64,000 bases of DNA from CALGKJ01 sp049322695 (GTDB lineage: Bacteria > Bacillota > Clostridia > Lutisporales > Lutisporaceae): positions 1 through 64,000 of the forward strand of contig JBMORW010000027.1 of the NCBI GenBank assembly GCA_049322695.1, written 5' to 3'. The notes beneath the pieces are model-generated. The model did no database searches, was not told the DNA's origin, and was given only the letters and a program-made list of their open reading frames with translations. Positions 51,061-59,940 of the stretch are shown here, piece after piece. The position numbers were made by a program, and so were the translations under genes. The stretch's first letter is position 1, and each line of letters opens with the position of its first letter.

Positions 51061-52920
51061 ATGAAAATATTCACAAAGCTTTTGATATGCATTATTGCCG
51101 TTCTCATGCTCTCCTCCTGCAGCGACATTAAGGAGGGAGTTCTGGTAACCATAGAAAACACTGATGGCGAATCAGACCCCATAAGTCAGAGCGGAATTGA
51201 AAGTCAGTTTGTTGCTCTACCGCAGGGCATATTGATAGAAAAAAACGCCTCTCTGCTGAAGGAAATAAACACAGATTTGACTCCTATTGCAATTACCCCG
51301 GATTACAATTACCTGTTTGCTTATGAGGTAATACCCAATGAAAAAGTAGAGGAAGAAAACAGCAAGGTAATACTGGGGAATCTTAAACAAGAGGTTATAC
51401 TGTATATAATAACCGCAAGCAATAAGGAAAAGAAGCAAATAGGAAAGTTCCTTTCTCTGAAGGATTTTGAATTTGATGAATCCGGAAAGCTGCTGGCATT
51501 CTTGGACGGCAACAGCAATATCTATATATATGACATTGCTGCCGATAAGCTGGATTTGATAAGGGAAGGCAGCATATACTCAACATACAGCCAGATAAGC
51601 TGGTCAAAAAACTCAAAAAGTATTATGCTTGATACCTGGCTTAATATAGATATAGCATTAAAGGAGCTAATATCTTATGTAGTTGAGACTCCATATATCA
51701 AAGCAAAAATAAACAATACCGAATATATAGTTCAAATGAAAAATGCTAGCTATGATGATATGATAGCCATTTATGACTTTAATAAAAAGGTCTATTCCAG
51801 TTTGGCAAACGGAATATATCTTGACTCTGACGACAAAAATATAATATATGCAAACAATGATATGACCTCATTAAATCTTGTCAGACTTGATACCTACGAA
51901 AACAAGAACATCGAGGAAGGCCCCATATACTCTGCTAAAATATTGAAATCAACAGGTGAAATAGTATATACCACCCTAAATCATGGAGCAATAAAAGATA
52001 ACAGGTATCTATTGGTTAAAGCAAACCCTGTATCCGGAGGAAAAAGATTTCTCCCGGTATCCTCTCCCACATTTTATTTGAGTCCTGCCGAGGATATGCT
52101 TTACTTTGTTTCTGATTATAGTCAGAACAGCTTAAAAGTTGATATAGCTAGCTTCACAACCAAAAATAATATAGCAAAAAAGGAAAATGAAGATATCAGG
52201 AATATTAAGACAGTAATACTGCAAATGCTTGATCTGGATTATACCTTTAAAGGAAACTATGACGAATACCTGAAGAGAGCCAAAGAGTTATACACTAACA
52301 CTGATGCACCTGTTCCTCAGGAAGCATTGGAAAACAAGCTGATAGATTTTAAAAGGTTTAATGCACCTATTCCGAACAACCAAAAAAAAGAAACTTTACC
52401 TCATACACTAAAGCTTCAATATGTAAACTTCAACGGTGATACGGCTTCAGTTAATATAGGACTGCCTTACGTTAATGCACTGGAAATGGTAAAACAGCAG
52501 GGCTGCTGGTATATCACCGGCTTCTCTACCCATCCTTATTCAAACGAAGTACAGCAAGTAAAAGAAGTAGTACAAAGTCATCTGAAAGCAATAATTGAAG
52601 GTAACCGTATAGATGCATTGAAATACTGGGATTCTGATTCAGACAGCGAAATCACAAAAACCCAGATAAAAATTGTTGATGAACTAATAGCCAACAAATC
52701 AAGCTATACTTTTGAAATAGGGGAAATTGAGCTTTGGAATTACAGTGAGTTTCATAGGGTAGAGCGCTCAGAAGCATCAACAAATGCACGAGTAAAAATA
52801 ATCATTAAAACAAAAACTGATATCTATAAGTACAAGCTTACTCTTACACGTGTACAAAGAGACAATTTTGAGATAGAAAGCTGGAGTACTGATCCACTCA
52901 GTATTTCACAATATTTCTAA
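51061..52920 (+). CDS. Lipoprotein co-transcribed with the two-component system
   Basis: 619 aa. Lipoprotein signal with lipobox LSSC at the start. Middle part has repeated beta segments of a TolB-like or propeller type (FDESGKLLAFLDGNSNIYIYD; SWSKNSKSIMLDTWLN); the C-terminal 250 residues look like two NTF2-like folds (VVQSHLKAIIEGNRIDALKYW). Probably the surface part of the signalling system; function unknown. Followed by a strong terminator. Confidence 0.72.
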   Translation: MKIFTKLLICIIAVLMLSSCSDIKEGVLVTIENTDGESDPISQSGIESQFVALPQGILIEKNASLLKEINTDLTPIAITPDYNYLFAYEVIPNEKVEEENSKVILGNLKQEVILYIITASNKEKKQIGKFLSLKDFEFDESGKLLAFLDGNSNIYIYDIAADKLDLIREGSIYSTYSQISWSKNSKSIMLDTWLNIDIALKELISYVVETPYIKAKINNTEYIVQMKNASYDDMIAIYDFNKKVYSSLANGIYLDSDDKNIIYANNDMTSLNLVRLDTYENKNIEEGPIYSAKILKSTGEIVYTTLNHGAIKDNRYLLVKANPVSGGKRFLPVSSPTFYLSPAEDMLYFVSDYSQNSLKVDIASFTTKNNIAKKENEDIRNIKTVILQMLDLDYTFKGNYDEYLKRAKELYTNTDAPVPQEALENKLIDFKRFNAPIPNNQKKETLPHTLKLQYVNFNGDTASVNIGLPYVNALEMVKQQGCWYITGFSTHPYSNEVQQVKEVVQSHLKAIIEGNRIDALKYWDSDSDSEITKTQIKIVDELIANKSSYTFEIGEIELWNYSEFHRVERSEASTNARVKIIIKTKTDIYKYKLTLTRVQRDNFEIESWSTDPLSISQYF

Positions 52921-52927
52921 AAATAAT

Positions 52928-52958
52928 AAAAAAAACCATGATTTTCTTGGTTTTTTTT
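52928..52958 (+). terminator. Terminator of the two-component/lipoprotein operon
   Basis: AAAAACCA / TGGTTTTT stem with a long T-run (eight T). Confidence 0.75.
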
Positions 52959-53032
52959 ATTATGTCCGTTATCTCACTTATTAACTATATTAGTTTTGCA
53001 TTTTGGGGCAAAATAAATATGAGGTGAGATAA

Positions 53033-53194
53033 ATGAATTACGACAGAGAAGAAAAAAAGCAGCAAGAGCGTAACATCATTCAAATACCTCGTTTTATGTC
53101 AACCATAGGCGAATATCCAATGCATTTCGGAGAGGATCCCGGTCATGTAGCCGAAGATTCTATCAGAGATGACAATCTGGAATCACTCACATAA
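53033..53194 (+). CDS. Small protein, 53 aa
   Basis: ATG 53033 with GAGGTGAGATAA upstream. Polar and basic start (MNYDREEKKQQERN), then IPRFMSTIGEYPMHFGEDPGH and an acidic tail. Too short for the usual length cutoffs. No known family. Bounded by terminators on both sides, so it is its own transcript. Could be a small sporulation-type protein, but nothing shows this. Confidence 0.6.
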   Translation: MNYDREEKKQQERNIIQIPRFMSTIGEYPMHFGEDPGHVAEDSIRDDNLESLT

Positions 53195-53196
53195 CA

Positions 53197-53227
53197 AAAT
53201 GCTCCATGTATGACGCATGGAGCATTT
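53197..53227. terminator. Bidirectional terminator
   Basis: AAATGCTCCATG / CATGGAGCATTT, 12-bp stem between convergent genes. Confidence 0.8.
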
Positions 53228-53259
53228 ACTAGTGAATCCAATTTTTATAAAAACACCAA

Positions 53260-54507
53260 TTAAATTATTTCAAATTCTTTCCCAACAGCCTCAAGTGCAT
53301 TTAGAGCCTTATCCAAGTGTTCCTTGGTATGTGCTGACATGAGACTCATTCTTATCCTTGCAAGTTTTCTTGGTACTGCAGGATAAAACACCGGATTGAC
53401 ATATATGTCTGCTTCATGAAGCCTCTTGCACATCTCCTTTACCTTGTAGTCATCACCAATAATAATTGGGAATATCGCTGTCTGTGAATTACCAAGGTTA
53501 AAGCCGAGACTCATAAGATTTTCTCTGAAATAGTTTATATTACTCCATAGCCTTTCTCTATGTATTGGCTCATCTTCAACAATATCAATTGCCGATATAA
53601 GAGAAGCTGTCACCTGTGGGGTCATTGCCGTAGAGAACATATACGGTCTGGAGTAAAAATGCAGCAGCTCTACCAGTTCATTACTGGATGCAATAAAGCC
53701 CCCCACTCCCCCAAGACCCTTGGAGAAGGTTCCTGCTACTATGTCTACCTTTCCTTCGATATTATAATGCTGTGGAGTTCCCCTTCCTGTTTCTCCTATA
53801 ACTCCGGTAGCGTGTGCCTCATCAACCATAACATAAGCACCATAGGCTTTAGCCAGCTCTACTATCCTATTCAACGGTGCAATATCCCCATCCATGGAGT
53901 ATACCCCATCCACTACAACAAGCTTTGTTCTGTGTTTGTCCTTAGCTTTTGATAATACCTTTTCCAGTGAATCCATGTCATTATGCCTGAAATGCTTTAT
54001 ATTGGTATTCTTGCAGCCGTCAATTATGCTCGCATGGACCAGCATATCCAGTATCGCCACATCCTCCTCCTGCAGCATGGAAAGCAGCGTGCCGCAGTTG
54101 GAGCCAAAGCCTGAAGTATATATTATTGCTGATTCGCAGCCCTTAAATTTTGCTATCTTTTCTTCAAGCTCTATATGTAGATCCAATGTCCCTCCCAGCA
54201 GCGGAACACTCCCTGCTCCCGAACCATATTTTTTTGCAGCTTCTACGCCTGCTTCTATAGTCCTTGGATGCTTCGTCAGGTTTAGATAATCATTGGATGC
54301 CAGATATACCATTTCCTTTATTTTGCCCGTATATTTATCTTTGACCCTCATAACAGGTGCTGAGCCATCCAGCGAAACCCTTCTGTATTGAAAATGACCC
54401 TTTGATGATATATCATCAACAAATTCCTTGAATTTTCTTGCTCTGCCCATTATATCAGTATCCGGAACATTGTAAAAATCTGCAAGGCTAAGCTCTTTTG
54501 AAATCAT
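53260..54507 (-). CDS. Alpha-oxoamine synthase (KBL/BioF-like)
   Basis: 415 aa from ATG 54507 (TAGGAGGGG upstream). PLP-dependent acyl-CoA:amino acid condensing enzyme; Schiff-base Lys in GTFSKGLGG, MVDEAHATGVIGETGRG, and LASNDYLNL. Substrate cannot be fixed: 2-amino-3-ketobutyrate ligase, 8-amino-7-oxononanoate synthase, or a serine-palmitoyltransferase-like enzyme. No biotin genes nearby. The N terminus is about 25 residues longer than classic Kbl. Confidence 0.82.
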   Translation of the reverse strand: MISKELSLADFYNVPDTDIMGRARKFKEFVDDISSKGHFQYRRVSLDGSAPVMRVKDKYTGKIKEMVYLASNDYLNLTKHPRTIEAGVEAAKKYGSGAGSVPLLGGTLDLHIELEEKIAKFKGCESAIIYTSGFGSNCGTLLSMLQEEDVAILDMLVHASIIDGCKNTNIKHFRHNDMDSLEKVLSKAKDKHRTKLVVVDGVYSMDGDIAPLNRIVELAKAYGAYVMVDEAHATGVIGETGRGTPQHYNIEGKVDIVAGTFSKGLGGVGGFIASSNELVELLHFYSRPYMFSTAMTPQVTASLISAIDIVEDEPIHRERLWSNINYFRENLMSLGFNLGNSQTAIFPIIIGDDYKVKEMCKRLHEADIYVNPVFYPAVPRKLARIRMSLMSAHTKEHLDKALNALEAVGKEFEII

Positions 54508-54588
54508 TCTACCCCTCCTAATATTTTCTGCCATCCCCTACCATAGCAGCTGTATGTATAGTATTCATTAAAACATAGAATTATGAAC

Positions 54589-54612
54589 TGTGTACAATTA
54601 TGTGTACAATTA
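54589..54612. promoter_or_regulatory. Tandem 12-bp direct repeat, likely operator
   Basis: TGTGTACAATTA twice in direct succession, 80-105 bases upstream of the oxoamine synthase start. Each unit contains the self-complementary TGTACA. One helical turn apart, so two protein molecules could bind the same face. Confidence 0.5.
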
Positions 54613-54818
54613 TTCCGTATTATATTATACCACATATGTAAATTTTTAGAATACAATTAGAAAAATAATTGTTAATTTTTATTGCTTATTTTATCTGTAA
54701 TAAAAATAACCTGCTTATAAAACAATTTGTCAATAGGTTACTTGTTGTTAGCAGCACTGCTTTATTTACTTGGTAAGTAAGCCTTCTTCTATCAATATCT
54801 GCATAGGTACTAACACAT

Positions 54819-54848
54819 AAAAAACAGGACTGCCATTTGGCAGCCCTG
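54819..54848 (-). terminator. Terminator after the secreted pepF gene
   Basis: GCAGGGCTGCC / GGCAGTCCTG stem (one mismatch) followed by TTTTTT on the minus strand. Confidence 0.78.
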
Positions 54849-54863
54849 CTACTTAACTTGGTA

Positions 54864-56756
54864 CTATTCGGTTATTATTCCTTCTTCTATCATTATCTGT
54901 TCCATTTGATCTACCAGTTTTCCGAACTCTGTCAGCAGTTCATTAACAGGCTCAGGTGATGACATATCTATTCCTGCAAGCTTAAGCACTTCTATAGGAG
55001 TATCAGAAGCACCTGCCTTCAAGAATGCCAAATACTTGTCTACTGCGCCCTCTTCACCATTAATTATGGCATTGCCTATAGGATAAGCTGATACCATGCT
55101 TGTTGCATAAGTGTACACATAGAATGCATTGTAGAAGTGCGGTATTCTTGACCACCAAAGTGTAGCAAGCTCATCAAGCTCGAAGTCCTCACCAAAATAT
55201 TTGATCATGAGGTCTCCCCATACCTGTCTGAGTACATTCATTGTCACGGCTTCACCGTTCTCTACCTTCTTGTGTATTGTGTCTTCAAACTCGGAGTACA
55301 TAATTTGAGTATAAACACTTCCTCTGATATTTTCTATCAGGTTATTTAAAAGATATAGTTTTTCCTTATTATCTTTTGAGTTGTTTAACATATATTGTAT
55401 CATGAGTATTTCATTTGTAGTTGATGCTACTTCTGCTGTAAAGGTTGCAGGCCAAGCACTCAATATATTGTTATTCTTATCGGAGTATTCAAAATGCAAA
55501 GCATGTCCCATCTCATGAGCCAAAGTCAGCATAGAATCAGTTGAGTTGTTATAGTTCATCAAAACATATGGATGTACACCGTATACCATTGTTGCATAAG
55601 CACCGGTTGCCTTGTTTGGAGTCTCATACACGTCCACCCAGTTATTATTGAATGCAGTATCAAGCATTTCTAGATATTCTTCACCCAATGGAGCAAGACC
55701 TTTCTTCAATAAAGCCTTTGCATCCTCATATGGTATGTTGCTTTCATAATCAGAAGCCAGCGATACATAAGTGTCATAGATATGTACCTTATCTAAGCCC
55801 ATAGCCTTCTTCCTCAGTGTCATATACTTATGCAATGGCTCAAGATTCGCATTTACTGATGAGATAAGATTGTTATATACTTCTACTGGTATCGAAGAAC
55901 CGTCAAGAGCTGCATTCAATGCCGAATCATAATTTCTTATCTTGGCAAATGCAACATTTTTCTTTACTTCAGATATATAATTCTGAGCAAGTGTGTATTT
56001 AATCTTATCATACTCGCCATACATTGTTTCAAAGGCAATTTTTCTGTTTTCCCTTATTGGATCTTCCAACCACTGACCATAAAGTCCTCTTGAGAATTCA
56101 TGTTCATTACCTTCAGCATCCTTAACCATTGGGAACTTCATGTCAGCTACTGTAGCTTTGTCATAAATTCCCTGATAAGAATCACCTATATCAGCAAGCT
56201 TAGCAAGCAATGCTTCTTCTTCATCAGAGAGTATATGCTGCTTCTGAGTATATAGTGATTGGAGGTAAGGCTTGTATACAGCCAGATTTGGACTGTTTAT
56301 GTACAGTTCAAGAACCTTGTCAGGTTTGGCCATTAATTCCGGAGTTATGAAAGAATAAGCTTCTACGTACTTGCCATATACTCCCATGATTTTTTCATAA
56401 AGCAGAGCTGCATTTTCATCAGTTGCATCCAGATCATAAGACAAGCTTGCATACATATACAGTTTGTATAACAAATAGGTTGCCTCTACATCCAGATCCA
56501 ATACATCCTTAATTCTTGTCGACAGGTTGAGCTTACCCCTGTAATTATCATATGCAGGAATAACTTCGTTCTCAAACTTCGCAAGATCAGCTTCCCAAGC
56601 TTCAACGGATGGATAAATATCTGTAAAGTCCCACTTATACTCTGCTGCTATCTCATCTCTTGAGCTGTAAGTCTCAGATTCGGCATAAACAAATGCCTGT
56701 GTTAGCAAAAATACCAGTGCCATTATGAGTGCCAATAACTTCTTTTGTCTGTTCAT
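54864..56756 (-). CDS. Secreted oligoendopeptidase F
   Basis: 630 aa, M3B family like the 38132 gene but with a signal peptide (LLALIMALVFLLTQAFVYA, cleavage near residue 26). Zinc motif HEMGHALH near residue 420, catalytic region TAEVASTTNEILM. Should work outside the cell, cutting peptides before uptake. Confidence 0.88.
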   Translation of the reverse strand: MNRQKKLLALIMALVFLLTQAFVYAESETYSSRDEIAAEYKWDFTDIYPSVEAWEADLAKFENEVIPAYDNYRGKLNLSTRIKDVLDLDVEATYLLYKLYMYASLSYDLDATDENAALLYEKIMGVYGKYVEAYSFITPELMAKPDKVLELYINSPNLAVYKPYLQSLYTQKQHILSDEEEALLAKLADIGDSYQGIYDKATVADMKFPMVKDAEGNEHEFSRGLYGQWLEDPIRENRKIAFETMYGEYDKIKYTLAQNYISEVKKNVAFAKIRNYDSALNAALDGSSIPVEVYNNLISSVNANLEPLHKYMTLRKKAMGLDKVHIYDTYVSLASDYESNIPYEDAKALLKKGLAPLGEEYLEMLDTAFNNNWVDVYETPNKATGAYATMVYGVHPYVLMNYNNSTDSMLTLAHEMGHALHFEYSDKNNNILSAWPATFTAEVASTTNEILMIQYMLNNSKDNKEKLYLLNNLIENIRGSVYTQIMYSEFEDTIHKKVENGEAVTMNVLRQVWGDLMIKYFGEDFELDELATLWWSRIPHFYNAFYVYTYATSMVSAYPIGNAIINGEEGAVDKYLAFLKAGASDTPIEVLKLAGIDMSSPEPVNELLTEFGKLVDQMEQIMIEEGIITE

Positions 56757-57046
56757 TGTTTAAGAATACCTCCTCAATTTGATAGATTTGAAAAAGGATA
56801 TGATTTTCCCCCCTAACATATGTTGTTATAAAATATGCATAAGCATAAACCAATCAAATATTCCGAATATTCTACATTATAAATAAAAAATTCCATAATG
56901 TAAATACATTTCTAAATTATTTTTTATTGCAGCATTTATTAAATTAAAAATCCAAATTATTACATTGTAATTCATTTTTACCTATAATAAATATGTACCC
57001 AGCGAATAAACGACTATAAAATAACCCACAATATAATGAAAAAAAT
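56757..57046. other. Very AT-rich divergent intergenic region
   Basis: Nearly 300 bases between divergent genes, over three-quarters A/T by eye. No open frame with a plausible start, no stable hairpin. Promoters for both sides presumably lie here. Confidence 0.5.
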
Positions 57047-57062
57047 GCGAACATATGTTTGC
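57047..57062. promoter_or_regulatory. lexA box: LexA (SOS) box
   Basis: CGAACATATGTTTG (57048-57061) fits the Gram-positive LexA consensus CGAACRNRYGTTYC at 13 of 14 positions. It overlaps the -35 of the promoter below. Confidence 0.72.
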
Positions 57063-57086
57063 TTTTTGCAAAAAAAATGGTATAAT
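57058..57086 (+). promoter_or_regulatory. Promoter of the DNA-repair radical SAM operon
   Basis: -35 TTTGCT, 17-base spacer, -10 TATAAT (57081-57086). Confidence 0.65.
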
Positions 57087-57126
57087 TTACATATACATTA
57101 ATGAAAATATATACGGAGATGATAAC

Positions 57127-58308
57127 ATGGATATAGCAAAGCTGAAAATTCTTGGTGAAGCTGCCAAATATGATATATGCTCCTCTACAGCCTCCACCAA
57201 GAAAATAGCAAATTCTGAAATAGGAAATCCCTTGCCGTCAGGCATTTGTCACTCCTTCACTCCGGATGGCCGATGCGTATCCTTGTTTAAGGTTTTAATG
57301 ACTAATGAATGTGAAAAAGACTGCAGCTATTGCCCCAACCGTGTCCAAAGGGATGTGCCGAGAGTCTCCTTCAACCCTCAAGAGCTGTCAAAGCTTTTTA
57401 TGGAGTTTTACGAAAGAAATTACGTAGAAGGCTTGTTCCTGAGTTCGGGAGTGCGCCATGGCATGAGCAAAACCATGGATGACATGCTGAAAACAGTAGA
57501 AATACTAAGATACAAGTACAGATTCGGGGGATATATACATCTTAAGATTCTGCCTGGTACCACTCAGGAATATATTGAACAGGCAGCTATGCTGTCAAAC
57601 AGGATATCCATAAATCTGGAGGCTCCCAACAGCAACAGGCTGACAGTGCTCAGTAAATCAAAGAACTTCGAAACAGAGCTTCTGAAGCCTATAAGCATAG
57701 TGGCGGATACTCTGAAAAATCATCGTTCAGTGACGCATACAACCCAATATATTGTCGGAGCTGCAGGAGAAAGTGACAGCGAAATACTTAGGAGCGTAAC
57801 CTCCTTATATAGTTCATATAACCTCAAGAGAGCCTATTTCAGCGCTTTTCAGCCTGTACCCGACACCCCTCTGCAGTATCTGACTTCTACACCCATGATA
57901 AGAGAACACAGGTTATATCAATCTGATTTCTTAATGAGGCTGTATGATTTCAAGTATGAGGATTTGGTATTCGATGTCAAAGGTAATCTTGATTCTGCAC
58001 TTGATCCAAAGCTGATGTATGCAGTAAGAAATTCTCAACTTTTTCCTATGGAAATTAATTCAGCCTCCTATGATATGCTGCTGAGAGTTCCTGGAATAGG
58101 ACCAAAATCAGCTCTGAAAATAGTAAGAGCAAGAAGGCAGTACCGCTTCGTATATCCTACCGACCTTAAGAACATGGGAATCTCACTGAAAAGGTGTCTC
58201 AAGTTCATTACCATAAACGGAAAGCATTATGATAATTTATCCTGGGTGCTTAATCCCTGTCTGCAGGAATATGAACAACTAAATATGTTTAAGGAGGTAA
58301 GTCTATGA
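57127..58308 (+). CDS. Putative DNA modification/repair radical SAM protein
   Basis: 393 aa from ATG 57127 (CGGAGATGATAAC); the frame upstream lacks a site and lies in the promoter. Cluster ligands Cys62, Cys66, Cys69 (CEKDCSYC) for the 4Fe-4S/SAM centre, a TIM-barrel-type body, and a C-terminal helix-hairpin-helix (LLRVPGIGPKSALKIVRAR, about 318-337) for DNA binding. Belongs to the family always found with a uracil-DNA-glycosylase-linked partner. LexA box supports an SOS role. Confidence 0.88.
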   Translation: MDIAKLKILGEAAKYDICSSTASTKKIANSEIGNPLPSGICHSFTPDGRCVSLFKVLMTNECEKDCSYCPNRVQRDVPRVSFNPQELSKLFMEFYERNYVEGLFLSSGVRHGMSKTMDDMLKTVEILRYKYRFGGYIHLKILPGTTQEYIEQAAMLSNRISINLEAPNSNRLTVLSKSKNFETELLKPISIVADTLKNHRSVTHTTQYIVGAAGESDSEILRSVTSLYSSYNLKRAYFSAFQPVPDTPLQYLTSTPMIREHRLYQSDFLMRLYDFKYEDLVFDVKGNLDSALDPKLMYAVRNSQLFPMEINSASYDMLLRVPGIGPKSALKIVRARRQYRFVYPTDLKNMGISLKRCLKFITINGKHYDNLSWVLNPCLQEYEQLNMFKEVSL

Positions 58309-59063
58309 TAATCTATACCAACAGCCCTGATTCCATAATAAAGGCATTACTGCTGTCCAAGCTTACGGGTAATATACTGTCACACCCCCGTCAGACTTTG
58401 ACTTTACTGCAGGATAGCCTGATTTTAAATGCGGATGACTATTGTCTGAAGGAACTGGCCAGTGACTTTAGCAGCAAATACTGTGTTGATACATCATGGA
58501 TAAACACCTCCAGGTTTTCAGAACTGAAAAAGCTTGTTCATTATGCAGCAAGAAACAATAGTCCCGATAAGTACAATATTATATTCTCAGCTATAGAAGA
58601 TGCTTTTCTGGACGGTATTGAGTATTGCCTTCAGGACATATCCCCTTATGGTAAAAAAATGCGTACACTGGCAAGGGCTGTTGCCCATGAAGTGGGCTAC
58701 ATGCTCGGATTTATTCGCTTCAAGAAGCATGATGAGAGCTGTCTTGTTGCTACACTGAAGCTATATCATGACAGCATGGATACTATTCTATGGAAGCTTA
58801 AAGCCAGATATCCCAAACACAAGCTTGTTTTGATTAGCGGCTCAAAGGCTTTGGCAATTGAAGGCACATACATTTATGAGGTTGACAGACATGAGTTTGA
58901 GTCAACACTGAAAAACGATAATTTTGACGAATACTGGAAGGAGTACTACAAATCTCAGTACATAGAATCCCGCAAAAACATAAGGCTTGCTGCTGCAAAA
59001 ATTCCCAAAAGATATTGGGATTGGCTGCCTGAGGGCGAAATACTCAGAGAAGAAGATAAATAA
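58305..59063 (+). CDS. Partner of the radical SAM repair protein (TIGR03915/DUF4130-like)
   Basis: 252 aa, overlapping the radical SAM gene by 4 bases. The two are a conserved pair. Mixed alpha/beta start (DSLILNADDYCLKELASDF), then VGYMLGFIRFKKHDESCLV and PKHKLVLISGSKALAIEG, DUF4130-like. In many genomes this domain is fused to or beside a uracil-DNA glycosylase; here it stands alone. Proposed to act on damaged bases. Confidence 0.8.
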   Translation: MIIYTNSPDSIIKALLLSKLTGNILSHPRQTLTLLQDSLILNADDYCLKELASDFSSKYCVDTSWINTSRFSELKKLVHYAARNNSPDKYNIIFSAIEDAFLDGIEYCLQDISPYGKKMRTLARAVAHEVGYMLGFIRFKKHDESCLVATLKLYHDSMDTILWKLKARYPKHKLVLISGSKALAIEGTYIYEVDRHEFESTLKNDNFDEYWKEYYKSQYIESRKNIRLAAAKIPKRYWDWLPEGEILREEDK

Positions 59064-59131
59064 GAAATTAATACAAACCCTATGCATATAATACTTAGTG
59101 AAACCAATTATATGTCTAGGGGGTAGCAATT

Positions 59132-59719
59132 TTGCACAACTTAAACGCAATTAACTTCACATATGATAGTATCAAAGTAATAAGTGAGAAGCAGTTCATG
59201 GTACACATGGAGCTGTACAAAGGATATGTTAATAAGATAAATGAAATCTGGGAAAAACTTTCTGAGGACGCCAATAGAGATGAAGCAAATGCCACATACA
59301 GCTATTATAGAGGCTTGAAAAAGGGTGAGACCTATGCCCTTGACGGAGTTATACTTCATGAGTTGTATTTTGCAAACATCGGAGGAGATAATAAATCACC
59401 CGGAGAACATACAGCTATGCTTTTGGAAAAGCATTTTGGCTCCCTTGAAAACTGGGTCAGAGACTTTATTGCATGTGGAAAGGCAGCCAGAGGCTGGGCT
59501 ATGCTGGCATATGACCAAAGAAGCAAGAAGCTATGCAATTTCCTGCTTGACGCTCATGATGAAGGTGTTATTGTAAATGCATATCCCATACTGATAATGG
59601 ATGTTTATGAGCATGCTTATTACATTGACTACGCTAACAAGAAGGATGAATATATCAATAACTTCATGAAGGATATAAATTGGGATGTTGTGAATATGAG
59701 AGCAATGGTCTTGAAATAA
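59132..59719 (+). CDS. Iron/manganese superoxide dismutase
   Basis: 195 aa, TTG start with GGGGGTAGCAATT. Metal ligands His25, His76, Asp157 and His161 (LIMDVYEHAYYIDY); GWAMLAYDQR is the family core. Shorter and more divergent than standard SodA/SodB: the second N-terminal His is Met here and the dimer-interface block is altered, so metal preference and activity are not certain. Confidence 0.82.
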   Translation: MHNLNAINFTYDSIKVISEKQFMVHMELYKGYVNKINEIWEKLSEDANRDEANATYSYYRGLKKGETYALDGVILHELYFANIGGDNKSPGEHTAMLLEKHFGSLENWVRDFIACGKAARGWAMLAYDQRSKKLCNFLLDAHDEGVIVNAYPILIMDVYEHAYYIDYANKKDEYINNFMKDINWDVVNMRAMVLK

Positions 59720-59720
59720 A

Positions 59721-59749
59721 ATTCTGCCGGTAAAGCCGGCAGAATTTTT
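59721..59749 (+). terminator. Terminator after sod
   Basis: ATTCTGCCGG / CCGGCAGAAT stem followed by TTTT. Confidence 0.85.
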
Positions 59750-59940
59750 ATCATATATGTGGATTTTTATTTAATAGTATAGCTTATATACAATAGTTTT
59801 TAACACAATTGCTTGATATGTGCTATTATTTTAGTATATAATCATTTTGGTGTTACTTCTTAAATATATAGTTAACACCGGAAATGCATTTGTTTATGAT
59901 TTAATTGAATAACTATCAAATTGTTTATGGAGGTAAGCAG

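Larger units (their letters stand above)
54508..54863. other. Intergenic region with regulatory repeats
   Basis: About 350 AT-rich bases between two minus-strand genes. It contains the tandem TGTGTACAATTA repeat (54589-54612), the terminator of the secreted pepF gene (54819-54848), and a 20-base near copy of that gene's 3' end (CCTTCTTCTATCAATATCTG, about 54783-54802, against 54879-54898). No gene seen. Confidence 0.6.

Noticed and set aside
56812..56830. Second LexA-like site (AACATATGTTG) upstream of the secreted pepF
   Set aside because: Lacks the CGAAC and GTTYC outer bases needed for a LexA box.
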